From: an uncultured Saprospiraceae bacterium
Lineage (GTDB): Bacteria > Bacteroidota > Bacteroidia > Chitinophagales > Saprospiraceae
Direction of reading: 5' to 3'
Assembly (NCBI GenBank): GCA_943788055.1
Contig: CALSOU010000003.1
Coordinates: forward strand, 152,191 to 216,190
DNA length: 64,000 nt
The notes under the pieces were generated by a model. That model was not told the DNA's origin. It was given only the letters and a program-made list of their open reading frames with translations, and did no database searches. Shown here in pieces: positions 19,429 through 29,398 of the stretch (positions are counted from its first letter, which is position 1; each line of letters begins with the position of its first letter). Both the position numbers and the translations under genes were made by a program.

Positions 19429-20436
19429 ATGAAGAGAATATTGCTAATACTTATGTTTCTAGTTGCTCTGATATTTGTGGTATTTGTTTCTGGTCCTCGA
19501 GTAAAATTTATTGAGCTAGAGAGAAATACGGTATTGCCAATCGATATTGAAGAGGTAGAACAACTTGTTGAAGCGCGTGAATCGCAGATAGAAAACATGA
19601 GACCTGGAAATAAAGCTGAGATAATTTGGTCAGATACAGTTGGAAAGAAAACTCCGTATAGCATAGTTTACATACATGGCTTTTCTGCTAGTCATGAGGA
19701 GGGAATGCCAGTTCATGAGACTATTGCAAAGCAATTTGGATGTAATCTATACTTGTCTAGACTTGATGGACATGGACTTAGGGATACGAATGCTTTTAAG
19801 AACTTAACACCGCAAAAGTTGATAAGCTCTACTGAATTTGCAATTGAAGTTGGTAAGGCTCTTGGCGACAGTGTTATATTGATGATGTGTTCTACTGGTT
19901 CTACTTCTGGTATTTATCTTGCGGCTGGAGATCCTGAAATTGCTGCAATGTTGCATTTTTCACCAAATATTGACATTGAAGGGGAATCTGATGAGTTGTT
20001 GTTATGGCCGTGGGGAAGGCAAATGATTAAGCTAGTGATGGGTGGTTCGTATAATCGAATATCATATTCCGAAGAACAGGCCAAATATTGGTACGGAGTA
20101 TACCATGTAAATGGATTGTTGGCTTTGAAATCGATGATTCAGAATACAATGACTCCGGAAGTATTTGACGAAATTAGACAGCCGACCTTTATGGTATATT
20201 ATTACAAAAATGAACAAGAGAAAGATCCTATTGTATCCGTTGAGCGGATGTTAGATTTTTATAACATGATTCAGACGCCAGATAATCAGAAGCGCCAGAT
20301 AGCTTTTCCTAATGGCAGGCATGTGATGACTTCTCACGCGATTCCTAGTCCTGTCACTGAAGAGTTGATTGCAGAGACGAGCTCATTTCTTCAGGAAATC
20401 GTAGGATTACAATTAGTAGACTCTCAGGTTAGATAG
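19429..20436 (+). CDS. membrane-anchored alpha/beta hydrolase
   Basis: 335 residues. An N-terminal hydrophobic helix (ILLILMFLVALIFVVFVSG) works as anchor or uncleaved signal. The fold shows the oxyanion motif HGFSASHEEGMP at 83-94, the strand RLDGHG, the nucleophile Ser155 in a C-S-T-G elbow instead of the usual G-x-S-x-G, and a likely catalytic His in NGRHVMTSH near residue 305. It is probably a lipase, esterase or monoacylglycerol-lipase-like enzyme at the membrane; the substrate is unknown. It converges on the methyltransferase gene with only 8 bases between. Confidence 0.85.
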   Translation: MKRILLILMFLVALIFVVFVSGPRVKFIELERNTVLPIDIEEVEQLVEARESQIENMRPGNKAEIIWSDTVGKKTPYSIVYIHGFSASHEEGMPVHETIAKQFGCNLYLSRLDGHGLRDTNAFKNLTPQKLISSTEFAIEVGKALGDSVILMMCSTGSTSGIYLAAGDPEIAAMLHFSPNIDIEGESDELLLWPWGRQMIKLVMGGSYNRISYSEEQAKYWYGVYHVNGLLALKSMIQNTMTPEVFDEIRQPTFMVYYYKNEQEKDPIVSVERMLDFYNMIQTPDNQKRQIAFPNGRHVMTSHAIPSPVTEELIAETSSFLQEIVGLQLVDSQVR

Positions 20437-20444
20437 TTAGTCAA

Positions 20445-21032
20445 TTATTGCTTGACTTCTTTCCGGCAAACCATTACCCAAGCAGGTGGTACATTGAAAG
20501 CAACAAAATTCAGCTTTACATTACCGAAAACATTCATGTATAGTTTTTTTGGAATAAGGCTGTAGTGAATTTGAACAAAAAGACCTGCTGGGTTGAGAAT
20601 CTGTTTACACTTACGAATAATCTTGTAGGATAATTCTTCAGGGAAAATAGTAAAGGGAAGTGCTGATATAATATAGTCAGCTTCTTTATGGCCATGGTGC
20701 TCTAGATAGGATTCAACTTTCAGTGCATCGTCTTCGATGACGACTAGTCTATCATCCTTAATCTCTCTCATATTATCGCAAAACTTCGAATTAAGTTCAA
20801 AAGCTAGAAGTATAGCATCGGAACGCATTTTAGATAAAATATGCTGTGTGACAACACCGTCACCAGCACCCAATTCTACGATGACTTTTGCCTTATCAAA
20901 GTCAACAGGTTTAATCATTCCTTGGCACAAGTATTTTGAACTTCTCGTGATAGTGCCTACTGTTTTAAGATTCTTGACGCTCTCTTTGAAGAATTTTATT
21001 GTTCCCATTTGTTTTTGGTTGGTATTATCCAT
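20445..21032 (-). CDS. SAM-dependent methyltransferase (phospholipid methyltransferase/RsmA-like)
   Basis: About 195 residues from MDNTNQKQMGTIKFFKESVKNL. This start overlaps the preceding OmpA-type gene by 8 bases (ATGGATAA); the frame continues upstream but lies inside that gene. Motif I is VIVELGAGDGVVTQ and motif IV-like ALPFTIFPEEL. The pattern (RSSKYLCQGMIKPVDF, then GxGxG) matches bacterial phospholipid N-methyltransferases related to the rRNA adenine dimethyltransferase family. The lipid or RNA substrate cannot be decided here. Coupled translation with an envelope protein slightly favours a lipid substrate. Confidence 0.75.
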   Translation of the reverse strand: MDNTNQKQMGTIKFFKESVKNLKTVGTITRSSKYLCQGMIKPVDFDKAKVIVELGAGDGVVTQHILSKMRSDAILLAFELNSKFCDNMREIKDDRLVVIEDDALKVESYLEHHGHKEADYIISALPFTIFPEELSYKIIRKCKQILNPAGLFVQIHYSLIPKKLYMNVFGNVKLNFVAFNVPPAWVMVCRKEVKQ

Positions 21033-23346
21033 TGTACTGTATAAAGTTGAGAAGGTCTGGATATTTTTTTGCGTATTCGACAAATCGCTCTTTTGGAATA
21101 CGCTGACCATCGACATAAGGCACAATAAATGCGCCATTAATTTTATAATTTGCTAAGTCTTTAACCAAGACTATGGCATCTGAATGACTTTCAAAAAGTC
21201 CTAGGGTATATCTGTAGTTTTCAGAGTCAGTGTTTTTTTCTATCATAGATTCTGAGTAAATAAGAAGGGCTTGGTTATGATACATTTTTGTGACGCTAGC
21301 TATTTGCACTCTATATGATAATCCTTTCTCTATTTTTTTCAATATTTCCCATCTAGGATCTCGTAAATATTCTATGATGTATGGCTCTATCACAGTAATC
21401 TCTACTGGCGCTTGTTTACTCATTGTTATTTGAAACTCTATCCGACTATTAAGCTTCAATGCTATTTTACTAGGTTCGCCTCCTGTCTGTATTTTTGTTA
21501 TTGGATAATTTGAACCGTAACCCTTTAGAGAAATACGATTTTGTGAAATCCCTTTTTCAGTTAGATACTTGGCAATTTTTTCTGCTCGTTTAATTGAAAA
21601 GTATAGGTCATACGCTTCCAATCCATCCTCAATAGTATGAGACTTGATAGTAAGATCTAAACTTGGATACGTTGAAAGTAATTGATGAATTAAGTCTACT
21701 TCTCTCTTATTGGCAGGAGATAGTATTTTTTCATCAGATGTGTAGAATAAAGGATTGATGGTGTACTCATCTATCTTGTCAGAAGTTGAAGTTTCATTTG
21801 ATGTGTAAGAAATTGATTCTTTCGCAAGGTTTTCTTGGTCATTTTTAGGTTTAATCGGCTTTGCTTGAACATAGTCATCTTTTGATCTTCGTTTCTTTTT
21901 ACGTCTTCTCTTCTTTTTCATCGCTTTCTCTTTACCTCTTTGAGAGGTAGTTGAACGATTGTTTTTTGCATTATTTGCAAGCTGCTCCGGAAAGAAATCA
22001 ATCTCTTCAAGAAAGGCAATATTAGTTGCTTTGATTAATTGATGTTTTTCTTGATCTTTAAAATACACTGCAAAAAGATCGTAACCTCCGTAACCGGGTT
22101 TTCGGTCCGAAGTTAAATTTGCTGTAAATCCGTTTTCAGCGACGTAGAAATAGAGATCATCGCATGATGAGTTTATGGGTTCTCCCAAATTGGTTGGAAT
22201 CGTCCAAGACTTATTTCGCAGGTCGTAATCAGATTGAAAGACATCGAAGCCACCTATAGATTTGATTCGATTGGAACTGAAGTAAACTGAAAGTCCGTCA
22301 TTGGTTAAAAAAGGAGATACTTCGTCACACCTTGAGTTGATTTTCGGTCCAAGATTAATAGCTTTTGACCATTTACCATTTTCCTTGAAACTCATATAAA
22401 TATCGTAACCGCCGAATCCTCCAGGTCGATTGCTTGAAAACACGATGATATCTTCTGTAAAAACTTGAAGATACACATCCCCTATTTCTGCTCTAATACT
22501 TGATTCAAATCTACTTTCTGAAAGTGTATTTTCCTGTTTGATTGCAAAGCTATCTAGATATATTGTTCCCTTACTATAATCTGGTCCTTTCATGTAGTAT
22601 AGCACGCCTCCGTCAGATGAAAATCCTAGGGCAATTTCATCTCTACTAGTATTGATGAATGGGTTTAGTTTCTCTGCCTCCATCCACTTGCCGTCTACCA
22701 ATTCGATCGCATACATGTCTGAGTTAAAAGAGCCATAGATATTATCCTTCTGTCCCTTTCTATTTCTTCTTCCTCCTGTACTTGATTCTCTTGCCGATGT
22801 GAAATAGTACTTATTTTCAAAATTGGGGCTTTGAATCATACTAAATTCATCGTAAATGGTATTTAGCTCCTCACCATAATTGTCTACAAATGCTTTTGGT
22901 TTTTGATGTTTGATCTTGAGCGCTTCACCACATTGTTTGACTAAATGAATTATGTCTTTCCTTTGATCACTTTTGGAAGAGAGTTTGCGCAAATATACCT
23001 TGTAATTTTCTACAGCTTTTCTGTAATTGCCTTCCGCGTGAAATATCTTACCGATGTATAGATATATTTCATCAGGTACAGCATCAAAAGCAAGTAAGGT
23101 TGAAACGTCTTTTTTGGCTGTATCAAGCTTACCCATTTTGTAATTGGAAATAACTCGACGAATAAGCAGATCTTTGTTACCGGCCCCATATTTGTCAGCA
23201 TAGAAGTATTCTAGTGCTTTATTGTATTGTTTGGCTTCGAAATGTCTAAGTCCACTAGAGTACAGCTCCTTTTGGGCTTGACCAACAAAACTCATGCTCA
23301 TGCATAATAATATGCAAGCAAAAATTAGGTAGCTGTTATGTTTCAT
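21025..23346 (-). CDS. TPR-PD40-OmpA-SPOR-like envelope protein
   Basis: 773 residues. Signal peptide MKHNSYLIFACILLCMSMSFVGQAQ, TPR-like helices to about residue 160, then PD40/WD40-like repeats with the signature SSNRPGGFGGYDIY and SSNRIKSIGGFDVF. A strongly basic linker (MKKKRRRKKKRR) leads to an OmpA-like peptidoglycan-binding domain (SIKRAEKIAKYLTEKGI, LKGYGSNYPI) and a C-terminal SPOR-like fold (YRVQIASV, YTLGLFESHSDAIVL). It should anchor the outer membrane to the wall. PorE of the type IX system has a similar order, but many paralogs exist, so the role is inference. Confidence 0.85.
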   Translation of the reverse strand: MKHNSYLIFACILLCMSMSFVGQAQKELYSSGLRHFEAKQYNKALEYFYADKYGAGNKDLLIRRVISNYKMGKLDTAKKDVSTLLAFDAVPDEIYLYIGKIFHAEGNYRKAVENYKVYLRKLSSKSDQRKDIIHLVKQCGEALKIKHQKPKAFVDNYGEELNTIYDEFSMIQSPNFENKYYFTSARESSTGGRRNRKGQKDNIYGSFNSDMYAIELVDGKWMEAEKLNPFINTSRDEIALGFSSDGGVLYYMKGPDYSKGTIYLDSFAIKQENTLSESRFESSIRAEIGDVYLQVFTEDIIVFSSNRPGGFGGYDIYMSFKENGKWSKAINLGPKINSRCDEVSPFLTNDGLSVYFSSNRIKSIGGFDVFQSDYDLRNKSWTIPTNLGEPINSSCDDLYFYVAENGFTANLTSDRKPGYGGYDLFAVYFKDQEKHQLIKATNIAFLEEIDFFPEQLANNAKNNRSTTSQRGKEKAMKKKRRRKKKRRSKDDYVQAKPIKPKNDQENLAKESISYTSNETSTSDKIDEYTINPLFYTSDEKILSPANKREVDLIHQLLSTYPSLDLTIKSHTIEDGLEAYDLYFSIKRAEKIAKYLTEKGISQNRISLKGYGSNYPITKIQTGGEPSKIALKLNSRIEFQITMSKQAPVEITVIEPYIIEYLRDPRWEILKKIEKGLSYRVQIASVTKMYHNQALLIYSESMIEKNTDSENYRYTLGLFESHSDAIVLVKDLANYKINGAFIVPYVDGQRIPKERFVEYAKKYPDLLNFIQYNG

Positions 23347-23472
23347 TCTTATATTAACTATCTGGAAAGTCTTTAGTAAAAATAGAATATCAAACCACCT
23401 ATATTTTGCTAAGGACTACATGTAAAAGTATAAAAACAATTCATTTTTTCTAGCTTATAGAGCTAGTCATAA

Positions 23473-24288
23473 CTAGACGGACATATTATGTGTACGTAGA
23501 GCATCATTTAGACTTACTTTCTTATCCGTGGACTCTTTGCGTTTACCTATAATGAGCGCACAAGCAACTTGATAAGAACCTGCAGGAAACTTTTTTGTGT
23601 AGCTTCCTGGTATTACAACGGAACGTTCTGGAATCCTACCTTTATACTCGACAGGTTCTGCTCCACTTACGTCAATGATGTGAGTGGATTGCGTCAGTAC
23701 AACGTTTGCTGCGATCACAGCCTCTTTTTCAACAACTACTCCCTCAACAATTATTGCACGTGAGCCAATGAAGCAATTATCTTCAATAATAGTTGGAGTT
23801 GCTTGTAAAGGTTCAAGAACGCCACCTATTCCAACTCCTCCTGAAAGGTGCACATTTTTTCCAATTTGAGCGCACGAACCGACAGTAGCCCAAGTGTCAA
23901 CCATCGTTCCTTCGCCAACATATGCACCAATATTTACGTAGCTAGGCATCATGATTGTATTAGGTTCCAGAAATGAACCATGACGTGCAATTGCATGTGG
24001 TACTACTCTCACACCTTGTGATGAGAAATCTGTCTTGAGAGGAATTTTATCATGAAATTCAAAGGGCCCAACTTCGATAGTTTCCATTTTACAGATTGGG
24101 AAATAAAGAATAACTGCCTTCTTAATCCATTCATGAACTTGCCAGCTACCATCTATCGGTTCGGCAACTCGTAATTCACCTTTATCTAGCTTTTCGATAA
24201 CGTCTTCGATAGCCTTTTTCGTTTCAGCCTCTTTTAGTTTTGCTCTATTTTCCCAGGCTAGTTCGATCGTTTGTTGTAGTTCTTTCAT
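23473..24288 (-). CDS. dapD: tetrahydrodipicolinate N-succinyltransferase
   Basis: 271 residues, normal length. It adds succinyl from succinyl-CoA to tetrahydrodipicolinate in the lysine and meso-diaminopimelate pathway, feeding peptidoglycan. The sequence has the family N-terminus ([16 protein letters not shown]), [25 protein letters not shown], and a left-handed beta-helix with [21 protein letters not shown] and [12 protein letters not shown]. It is followed after 28 bases by the PAP2-like gene on the same strand, so they may share a transcript. Confidence 0.96.
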   Translation of the reverse strand: MKELQQTIELAWENRAKLKEAETKKAIEDVIEKLDKGELRVAEPIDGSWQVHEWIKKAVILYFPICKMETIEVGPFEFHDKIPLKTDFSSQGVRVVPHAIARHGSFLEPNTIMMPSYVNIGAYVGEGTMVDTWATVGSCAQIGKNVHLSGGVGIGGVLEPLQATPTIIEDNCFIGSRAIIVEGVVVEKEAVIAANVVLTQSTHIIDVSGAEPVEYKGRIPERSVVIPGSYTKKFPAGSYQVACALIIGKRKESTDKKVSLNDALRTHNMSV

Positions 24289-24316
24289 TTTTTATTTTGT
24301 ATATCTTGACTCTTGT

Positions 24317-25036
24317 TTAAAATAGTAAAACTCGCATAGCAATAATTTGTGAGATTATACCGAGTAGATAACCCCCATAAAGGTCTTCACTTTTATGTGC
24401 ACCTAGAATTAATCGTGCAGTTCCTACCATCCCTGCTATTGCAATTGCTAAAATTGAAAATAGAATACTCTTGATTTGTAAATTTATTGTTCCTAATAAA
24501 CTTATGTATGAGTATTCATACGAAAAGTAATTAACAGCGATAAAAACAGCAGCCATAAAGCCACCAATACCAGCTGCATGCAAACTAATTTTCGTGAAAA
24601 GATTGATAAAGAAACAGCCAAATAGTGTGATAGTTGAACCCAGTAAGAAACTGCTGTACATCATAGGTATCGCACTGTTGTTGAGCATGTTGATATATAG
24701 CCACAAGTAGAATATACCTGTCAATGCAAGTGGTATTGTACGTTCACTTCTTTCTTTCAGTTGAATACTTTCAGAAAGACCTAGAAAGTACATCATCACC
24801 AGCGGAATTGCTGGGAAGATTATCGAGATAATTACAACATAAATTATAACAATTCCTAGATCCTTGTCAGTTTGAACTGCGAAAATATAGGGGTTGATGG
24901 TGTATAAAAAAACAAAGAAATAACTGATAAGAAAGATGGGGTGAAAAACGATTGACAGAAGATGTGAAAGGGCTGCAAGTGTTTTACGACCCCAACTTAG
25001 GTTCTTATTTCCACCTTCTTTCAATACTTCCATCAT
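24317..25036 (-). CDS. PAP2-superfamily-like membrane protein
   Basis: 239 residues with six hydrophobic helices. The three PAP2 phosphatase motifs are traceable: KERSERTIP (for KxxxxxxRP), SLHA (for PSGH) and ARLILGAHKSEDLYGG (for SRxxxxxHxxxD). The last has its His and Asp; the middle one has lost the Pro-Ser-Gly part. Family members dephosphorylate undecaprenyl pyrophosphate or lipid phosphates; activity here is uncertain because of the changed motif. The start overlaps the end of the PD40-OmpA gene (ATGA), so both should be made together. Confidence 0.7.
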   Translation of the reverse strand: MMEVLKEGGNKNLSWGRKTLAALSHLLSIVFHPIFLISYFFVFLYTINPYIFAVQTDKDLGIVIIYVVIISIIFPAIPLVMMYFLGLSESIQLKERSERTIPLALTGIFYLWLYINMLNNSAIPMMYSSFLLGSTITLFGCFFINLFTKISLHAAGIGGFMAAVFIAVNYFSYEYSYISLLGTINLQIKSILFSILAIAIAGMVGTARLILGAHKSEDLYGGYLLGIISQIIAMRVLLF

Positions 25037-26694
25037 TCCTTGATTATCCTTATTCCCACTCTTCGATTTTTTTCTCTTTCCTGTTCTGTTGTATTTGCAT
25101 TCAGCGCTAGAGTGTCACCGTATCCTTTGACTTTAATTCGTTTTTTGTCAATTCCTTTAGCCACTAAATAAGCACCAATGGCTTTTGCTCTCTTTAATGA
25201 AAGATCAATCAATGCCTGTTTATCTCCCACATTATCAGTATGACCTTCAATTTGGATACTTATATTCTTATGCTCATCAAGAACCTTAAATAACCGATCT
25301 ATTTCAGGTATCGATTTTGGTTGGACAATATCCGATCCTTTTTGGAAGTAAATCTCGTCTAGTGTGAATCTTCGCTGCTTTCCGAAAGGGAAAGGATACT
25401 CTTTTTTCTCTTTGATTTTTTTACCTGGATGTACGTATATTTCAATTTCTTTTTGAGTAATACTTTGTGAAACAAGACTCCAGGGATCTATTTCTACTTG
25501 CTCACTTGTAAACCCACGTTTATCTACCTGAAAAAGATAAGGTTGGTTTTTTCTTAGGGTCATGTCGAATTCTCCGGAATAAGTTCTGAAAAATCCCTCA
25601 AAATCGTCTTCATATTTGGTTTTCCATTGGATTTCTCCTCTAGTGATTTCAAATGTTTCTGCATTAATAATTTTAAGTTTGATTGTTAGGTCTTCTGGCA
25701 GAAATTTTGGACGTTCTAGATCAACTCTGAAGATATCACTACTGCCATCTCGATTGGAGCTGAAATAAAGATACTTTTCATTTTGAGTTAGAAATGCCAG
25801 GAATTCATCATGCTCTGTATTGATAGGATACTCAAGTATCTGAGGTTCTGACCATTTTTTATAACTGTAGTCTAGTCTATTGCAGAAATATAAATCATGC
25901 TTTCCTATGCCTCCCGGTCGATTACTGGAGAAATATAACACTTTTTTGTCAGGTGTGATAAAGGGTGAACTTTCGTTGAATTCAGAATTAATGCCTTCTA
26001 TTCTTTCTGGTTTGGACCATAGATTTTTAGCGATCTTAAGAGAAACGTAAAGGTCATTGTGACCTTGGGAATCTTCTCGCTTCAAAGATATGAAAAGGTG
26101 CTGCCCATCTTGACTCATGCACAAGTTTACACTTGTTCCAGTGTCTTCATAATCGAAAATGGATAATGGTATAGGTTGTTGATATTCCTCTTCTTCGGTG
26201 ATTAATATCTTAGAGAAACCCTCAAGGATATTACCGTCCACTGGAAATTGGTTAATTACAATGATTGCATTTTCCTCAGGATAGGTTGAACAAACTGAGT
26301 TTGGATAAACATTGTTGACTGGATAGTCTGGGTGCCTAAGATTTTCTGTCATTCCTTGACCACTCAAAGTTGCAACCCAGATGTCTTGATTATAGTCTGA
26401 AGTTGAAATGTCGTCAATTTGTTTACCTGCAATTTCACTAAATATATTAGCTAAAGTCGTGTCATTTTTACTTTCGAGATTGTCTCCAAATTTTTGGATA
26501 AAGTCTGGAGAAGCGACACGCGTAAAATACATGGTTTGCCCACTGACATCAAGTGCTGGACCTAATTCGTCAAATTCCTCTGTATTTATCTTTTCATCTA
26601 GTTTTTCAATATAGAATTGTGCGTTCACGCATGGTAAGAATGCCAGTATGTTTAGGGTCAACAAAATGAGGAAGTGCTTGCAGTGTTTAAGCAT
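25033..26694 (-). CDS. PD40-OmpA envelope protein
   Basis: About 553 residues; the start is set at MLKHCKHFLILLTLNILAFLPCVNAQ, a clean signal peptide, eight codons after the first Met. PD40 beta-propeller blades (FSSNRPGGIGKHDLYF, YFSSNRDGSSDIFRV) fill residues 40-340, a carboxypeptidase-regulatory-like beta domain follows (SGEFDMTLRKNQPYLFQVDKRG), and the C-terminus is a full OmpA domain with IQIEGHTDNVGD, LSLKRAKAIGAYL and KGYGDTLAL, ending NRRVGIRI. Peptidoglycan-binding Asp and Arg are present. It shares an operon with the PAP2-like gene. Confidence 0.87.
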   Translation of the reverse strand: MLKHCKHFLILLTLNILAFLPCVNAQFYIEKLDEKINTEEFDELGPALDVSGQTMYFTRVASPDFIQKFGDNLESKNDTTLANIFSEIAGKQIDDISTSDYNQDIWVATLSGQGMTENLRHPDYPVNNVYPNSVCSTYPEENAIIVINQFPVDGNILEGFSKILITEEEEYQQPIPLSIFDYEDTGTSVNLCMSQDGQHLFISLKREDSQGHNDLYVSLKIAKNLWSKPERIEGINSEFNESSPFITPDKKVLYFSSNRPGGIGKHDLYFCNRLDYSYKKWSEPQILEYPINTEHDEFLAFLTQNEKYLYFSSNRDGSSDIFRVDLERPKFLPEDLTIKLKIINAETFEITRGEIQWKTKYEDDFEGFFRTYSGEFDMTLRKNQPYLFQVDKRGFTSEQVEIDPWSLVSQSITQKEIEIYVHPGKKIKEKKEYPFPFGKQRRFTLDEIYFQKGSDIVQPKSIPEIDRLFKVLDEHKNISIQIEGHTDNVGDKQALIDLSLKRAKAIGAYLVAKGIDKKRIKVKGYGDTLALNANTTEQEREKNRRVGIRIIKE

Positions 26695-26846
26695 AGAAGG
26701 TTTAATAGTTTCGATCAAAGTGGTGAAACATAAGACTCTGTCGTATGGCCAAATGTTGGATTAATCAGTCTAATATTTCTCGACATTGCATTTTAGATCA
26801 ACATTTTCACAAAATTACAATCTTACAACCGTTATCAAGTATAATC

Positions 26847-27569
26847 TTATGAAAGAATGCCTCTTAAAATATCTAAGGTACTTAATTCGCCGAAGGATGG
26901 AACATGTAGTCTATAGAAAATCACAAGTTGATCAATCAGAATAGATCGGTGCTTGTTGGGTATATTTAATTCATGGCACTCAGATTTGGCAAGGTGTACC
27001 GCTTGATAAAGGTACTCCGAAAGTTGAGGGTCAAGATAATATAAATGTAACGGGATTTCAGCTGTGAATACGCCTTCTTGCAGATCAAAATAGTCGTCCT
27101 TTCCTTTTTCCAAATCAAAAGCAAAGCCAACCATTGATGTAAGTTCGACCATAAACACAATAAGGATGTTTTTTACGGATTCAGTTGTAGAGTCGAGAAA
27201 TCTGAACCAAGATTGGATAAATCGATACATTACAGGATTTGCTTCAACATCTTTTACTGTTTTACGTAAAATTTCAATCATGCATTGACCAATCATCCCT
27301 CGAACAACATCAAAGGGTATCTTCCGATAGAAATGGTCTAGTTTAAACTCTGAAATACGATTAAGTTGGCCTGCACCTTTGGTGTCATAGACGATCAGAT
27401 CAAGCTGAGACATTGGCTGTAGTATGTTCGCTGATTTTTTTGATTTGGATGATCTGACACCATTGACTAGGTAGGATCGTAGACCTAGCTCTTCTGTATA
27501 AATATCAAGAATCATTGAGCTTTCTCGATACTTCATATTCCTCAAAACAATACCTCTAGTTTTAATCAT
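26847..27569 (-). CDS. recO: DNA repair protein RecO
   Basis: 240 residues. RecO loads RecA on SSB-coated DNA with RecR and anneals strands in RecF-pathway repair. The OB-fold N-terminus (KTRGIVLRNMKYRESSMILDIYTEELGLRSYLVNGVR) is diagnostic. The C-terminal helical domain lacks the four-Cys zinc site found in some RecO proteins, as is common in Bacteroidota. It follows the 102-residue gene by 9 bases in one operon starting at the GH3 gene. Confidence 0.95.
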   Translation of the reverse strand: MIKTRGIVLRNMKYRESSMILDIYTEELGLRSYLVNGVRSSKSKKSANILQPMSQLDLIVYDTKGAGQLNRISEFKLDHFYRKIPFDVVRGMIGQCMIEILRKTVKDVEANPVMYRFIQSWFRFLDSTTESVKNILIVFMVELTSMVGFAFDLEKGKDDYFDLQEGVFTAEIPLHLYYLDPQLSEYLYQAVHLAKSECHELNIPNKHRSILIDQLVIFYRLHVPSFGELSTLDILRGILS

Positions 27570-27578
27570 CTTTGAATA

Positions 27579-27887
27579 TTACCAAGCTAAATCTTCGTCA
27601 ATATTCTGATCAATCTTGTATTCATTTTTGGTTTTTAATCGCTGCCTTTGTCTTTTCCATATTAAACGAGCGATAGCTATATGTCCAGCATCTTCTTCAG
27701 CATTTAGTAGAGCGTCCTTGATTGATTTCTCTGATACGTCAAGTCGATATAGGTAACTCATGAGCAGTCCAATATTGTAGTCCAAATAGGCTTGAACTCT
27801 TTCCGCTAGAATCTCAACCATCTTTTCATCATCGATTGAAGACTCAGGTATGAGAAGGTCTACATCTGGGTTTTCGAGTTCTATCAT
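27579..27887 (-). CDS. conserved hypothetical protein between GH3 and recO
   Basis: 102 residues, acidic N-terminus and basic helical middle (IARLIWKRQRQRLKTKNEY). No signal peptide or membrane segment. The start overlaps the GH3 stop by ATGA and the end is 9 bases from recO, so it is firmly within the operon. I recognise a Bacteroidota-restricted pattern but no function. Confidence 0.75.
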   Translation of the reverse strand: MIELENPDVDLLIPESSIDDEKMVEILAERVQAYLDYNIGLLMSYLYRLDVSEKSIKDALLNAEEDAGHIAIARLIWKRQRQRLKTKNEYKIDQNIDEDLAW

Positions 27888-29398
27888 GTCATTGTGAGTA
27901 TTTGTTCAAGATATTTTCGCTCATTGGAAAGTCTTGGGACTTTGTTTTGTCCTCCAACTTTACCTCTTTGTCGCATCCACTTTTGAAATGTACCGCTTGG
28001 CACAGCGTTTACTTTTATTTGAAGGAGCGCCATGTCTTTATAACGCTTGGCTTCATAGTCAGAGTTCACACTTTGAAGATGAAGATCTAATCTTTTGGCA
28101 AAAACTTCTAGATCTGGAGGGTTTTGTACAAACTCGATGGCCCATTCATGACCACCCTTACCTTCGTCACCTTCTATAAAGACGGGAGCGACCATATAGT
28201 CAGCAACTGTTGCTCCACTCTCCTGACAAGCTAACATTAGCGCTTTATCAGTATTAGAGACCATAATTTCTTCTCCAAAAACGTTAATAAAATGTTTTGT
28301 TCTACCTGTAATTCGGATTTTATATGGATCGGTAGAAGTAAATATAATGGTATCTCCAGGTTGATATCGCCATAAACCACTTGTAGTTGTTACGACGAGT
28401 GCATAGTTTATGCCTGTTTTCACATCTGACAAAGAAATTGCCTTTGGATTGTCATCGTTGAAGTTACTCATTGGTATAAACTCATAATAATTGCCATTAT
28501 CCAATAGCAAAAGCATATCATTTACTCCCAAGTCATCTTGAATAGCAAAGTATCCCTCCGATGCATTGTAAACTTCTACGTAGTTGAAATCATCCGTTGG
28601 AATAAATTTCTTGAACTGTTCACGATATGGCCCAAAAGCAACTCCACCATGCACATAGGTTTGAACATTTGGCCAAACCTCCAAAATATTTGATTTACCT
28701 GTATATTCCAAAATTTTTCGAAAAAGTACGATAGTCCATGTAGGTACTCCTCCGAACATTGTAATATTTTCTTTCGTACAGATTTTGACCATTCGCTCTA
28801 TCTTTTCATCCCAATTAGGAAGAAGTGCGGTCTCAAAATCAGGAGTGTAAAATGGCCGGCCTATTGCTGGCATATTTTCAAGCATAATAGCTGAAATGTC
28901 TCCATACGTTGTCTCTGGATGAGCTGTAAATTTACTTAATGCACCACCCATCACTAGATTTTTTTCAGCAAATATTTGACTTTCAGGCTTATTGTGATAC
29001 AATAGTGTGACGACATCCCAGCTTCCCTTGAAATGTCCATTTTTGAGATTTGTCTGGGAAACGGGTATGAATTTACTTTTATCGGATGTAGTACCCGAAG
29101 ATTTTGAGAACCAATTGATTTTCCCAGGCCACAACACATCCGCCTCCCCGTGCATCATTCGATCAATATGAGGTTTAAGCTGATCGTAAGTTGCTAGAGG
29201 AATCATTTTTGCATAATCACTTTGATCTTGAACGCGATCTATTCCATGACTTCTTCCATAGCTAGTTTCTAGTCCTTGATCAATGAGTACACGAAACAAG
29301 CGCTCTTGTACTTTAATTGGATGAAGCATGAAGTATTCAATCTGCTTATACCTTCTTTCGAGGTAGAGGCTTATGAATTTATTAAATACTCTACGCAT
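27884..29398 (-). CDS. GH3-family acyl-adenylate enzyme
   Basis: 504 residues of the GH3 auxin-responsive-promoter family (ANL-like adenylating fold). Family landmarks are FSKSSGTTSDKSKFIPVS (the ATP phosphate motif) near residue 100, GGVPTW, EVYNASEGYFAIQ, WRYQPGD and FGEEIMVSNTDKAL. Plant members attach amino acids to hormones; bacterial members are widespread in Bacteroidota with unknown acyl substrate. It is the first gene of the operon with the 102-residue gene and recO, with 338 bases of divergent control region to uppS. Confidence 0.9.
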   Translation of the reverse strand: MRRVFNKFISLYLERRYKQIEYFMLHPIKVQERLFRVLIDQGLETSYGRSHGIDRVQDQSDYAKMIPLATYDQLKPHIDRMMHGEADVLWPGKINWFSKSSGTTSDKSKFIPVSQTNLKNGHFKGSWDVVTLLYHNKPESQIFAEKNLVMGGALSKFTAHPETTYGDISAIMLENMPAIGRPFYTPDFETALLPNWDEKIERMVKICTKENITMFGGVPTWTIVLFRKILEYTGKSNILEVWPNVQTYVHGGVAFGPYREQFKKFIPTDDFNYVEVYNASEGYFAIQDDLGVNDMLLLLDNGNYYEFIPMSNFNDDNPKAISLSDVKTGINYALVVTTTSGLWRYQPGDTIIFTSTDPYKIRITGRTKHFINVFGEEIMVSNTDKALMLACQESGATVADYMVAPVFIEGDEGKGGHEWAIEFVQNPPDLEVFAKRLDLHLQSVNSDYEAKRYKDMALLQIKVNAVPSGTFQKWMRQRGKVGGQNKVPRLSNERKYLEQILTMT

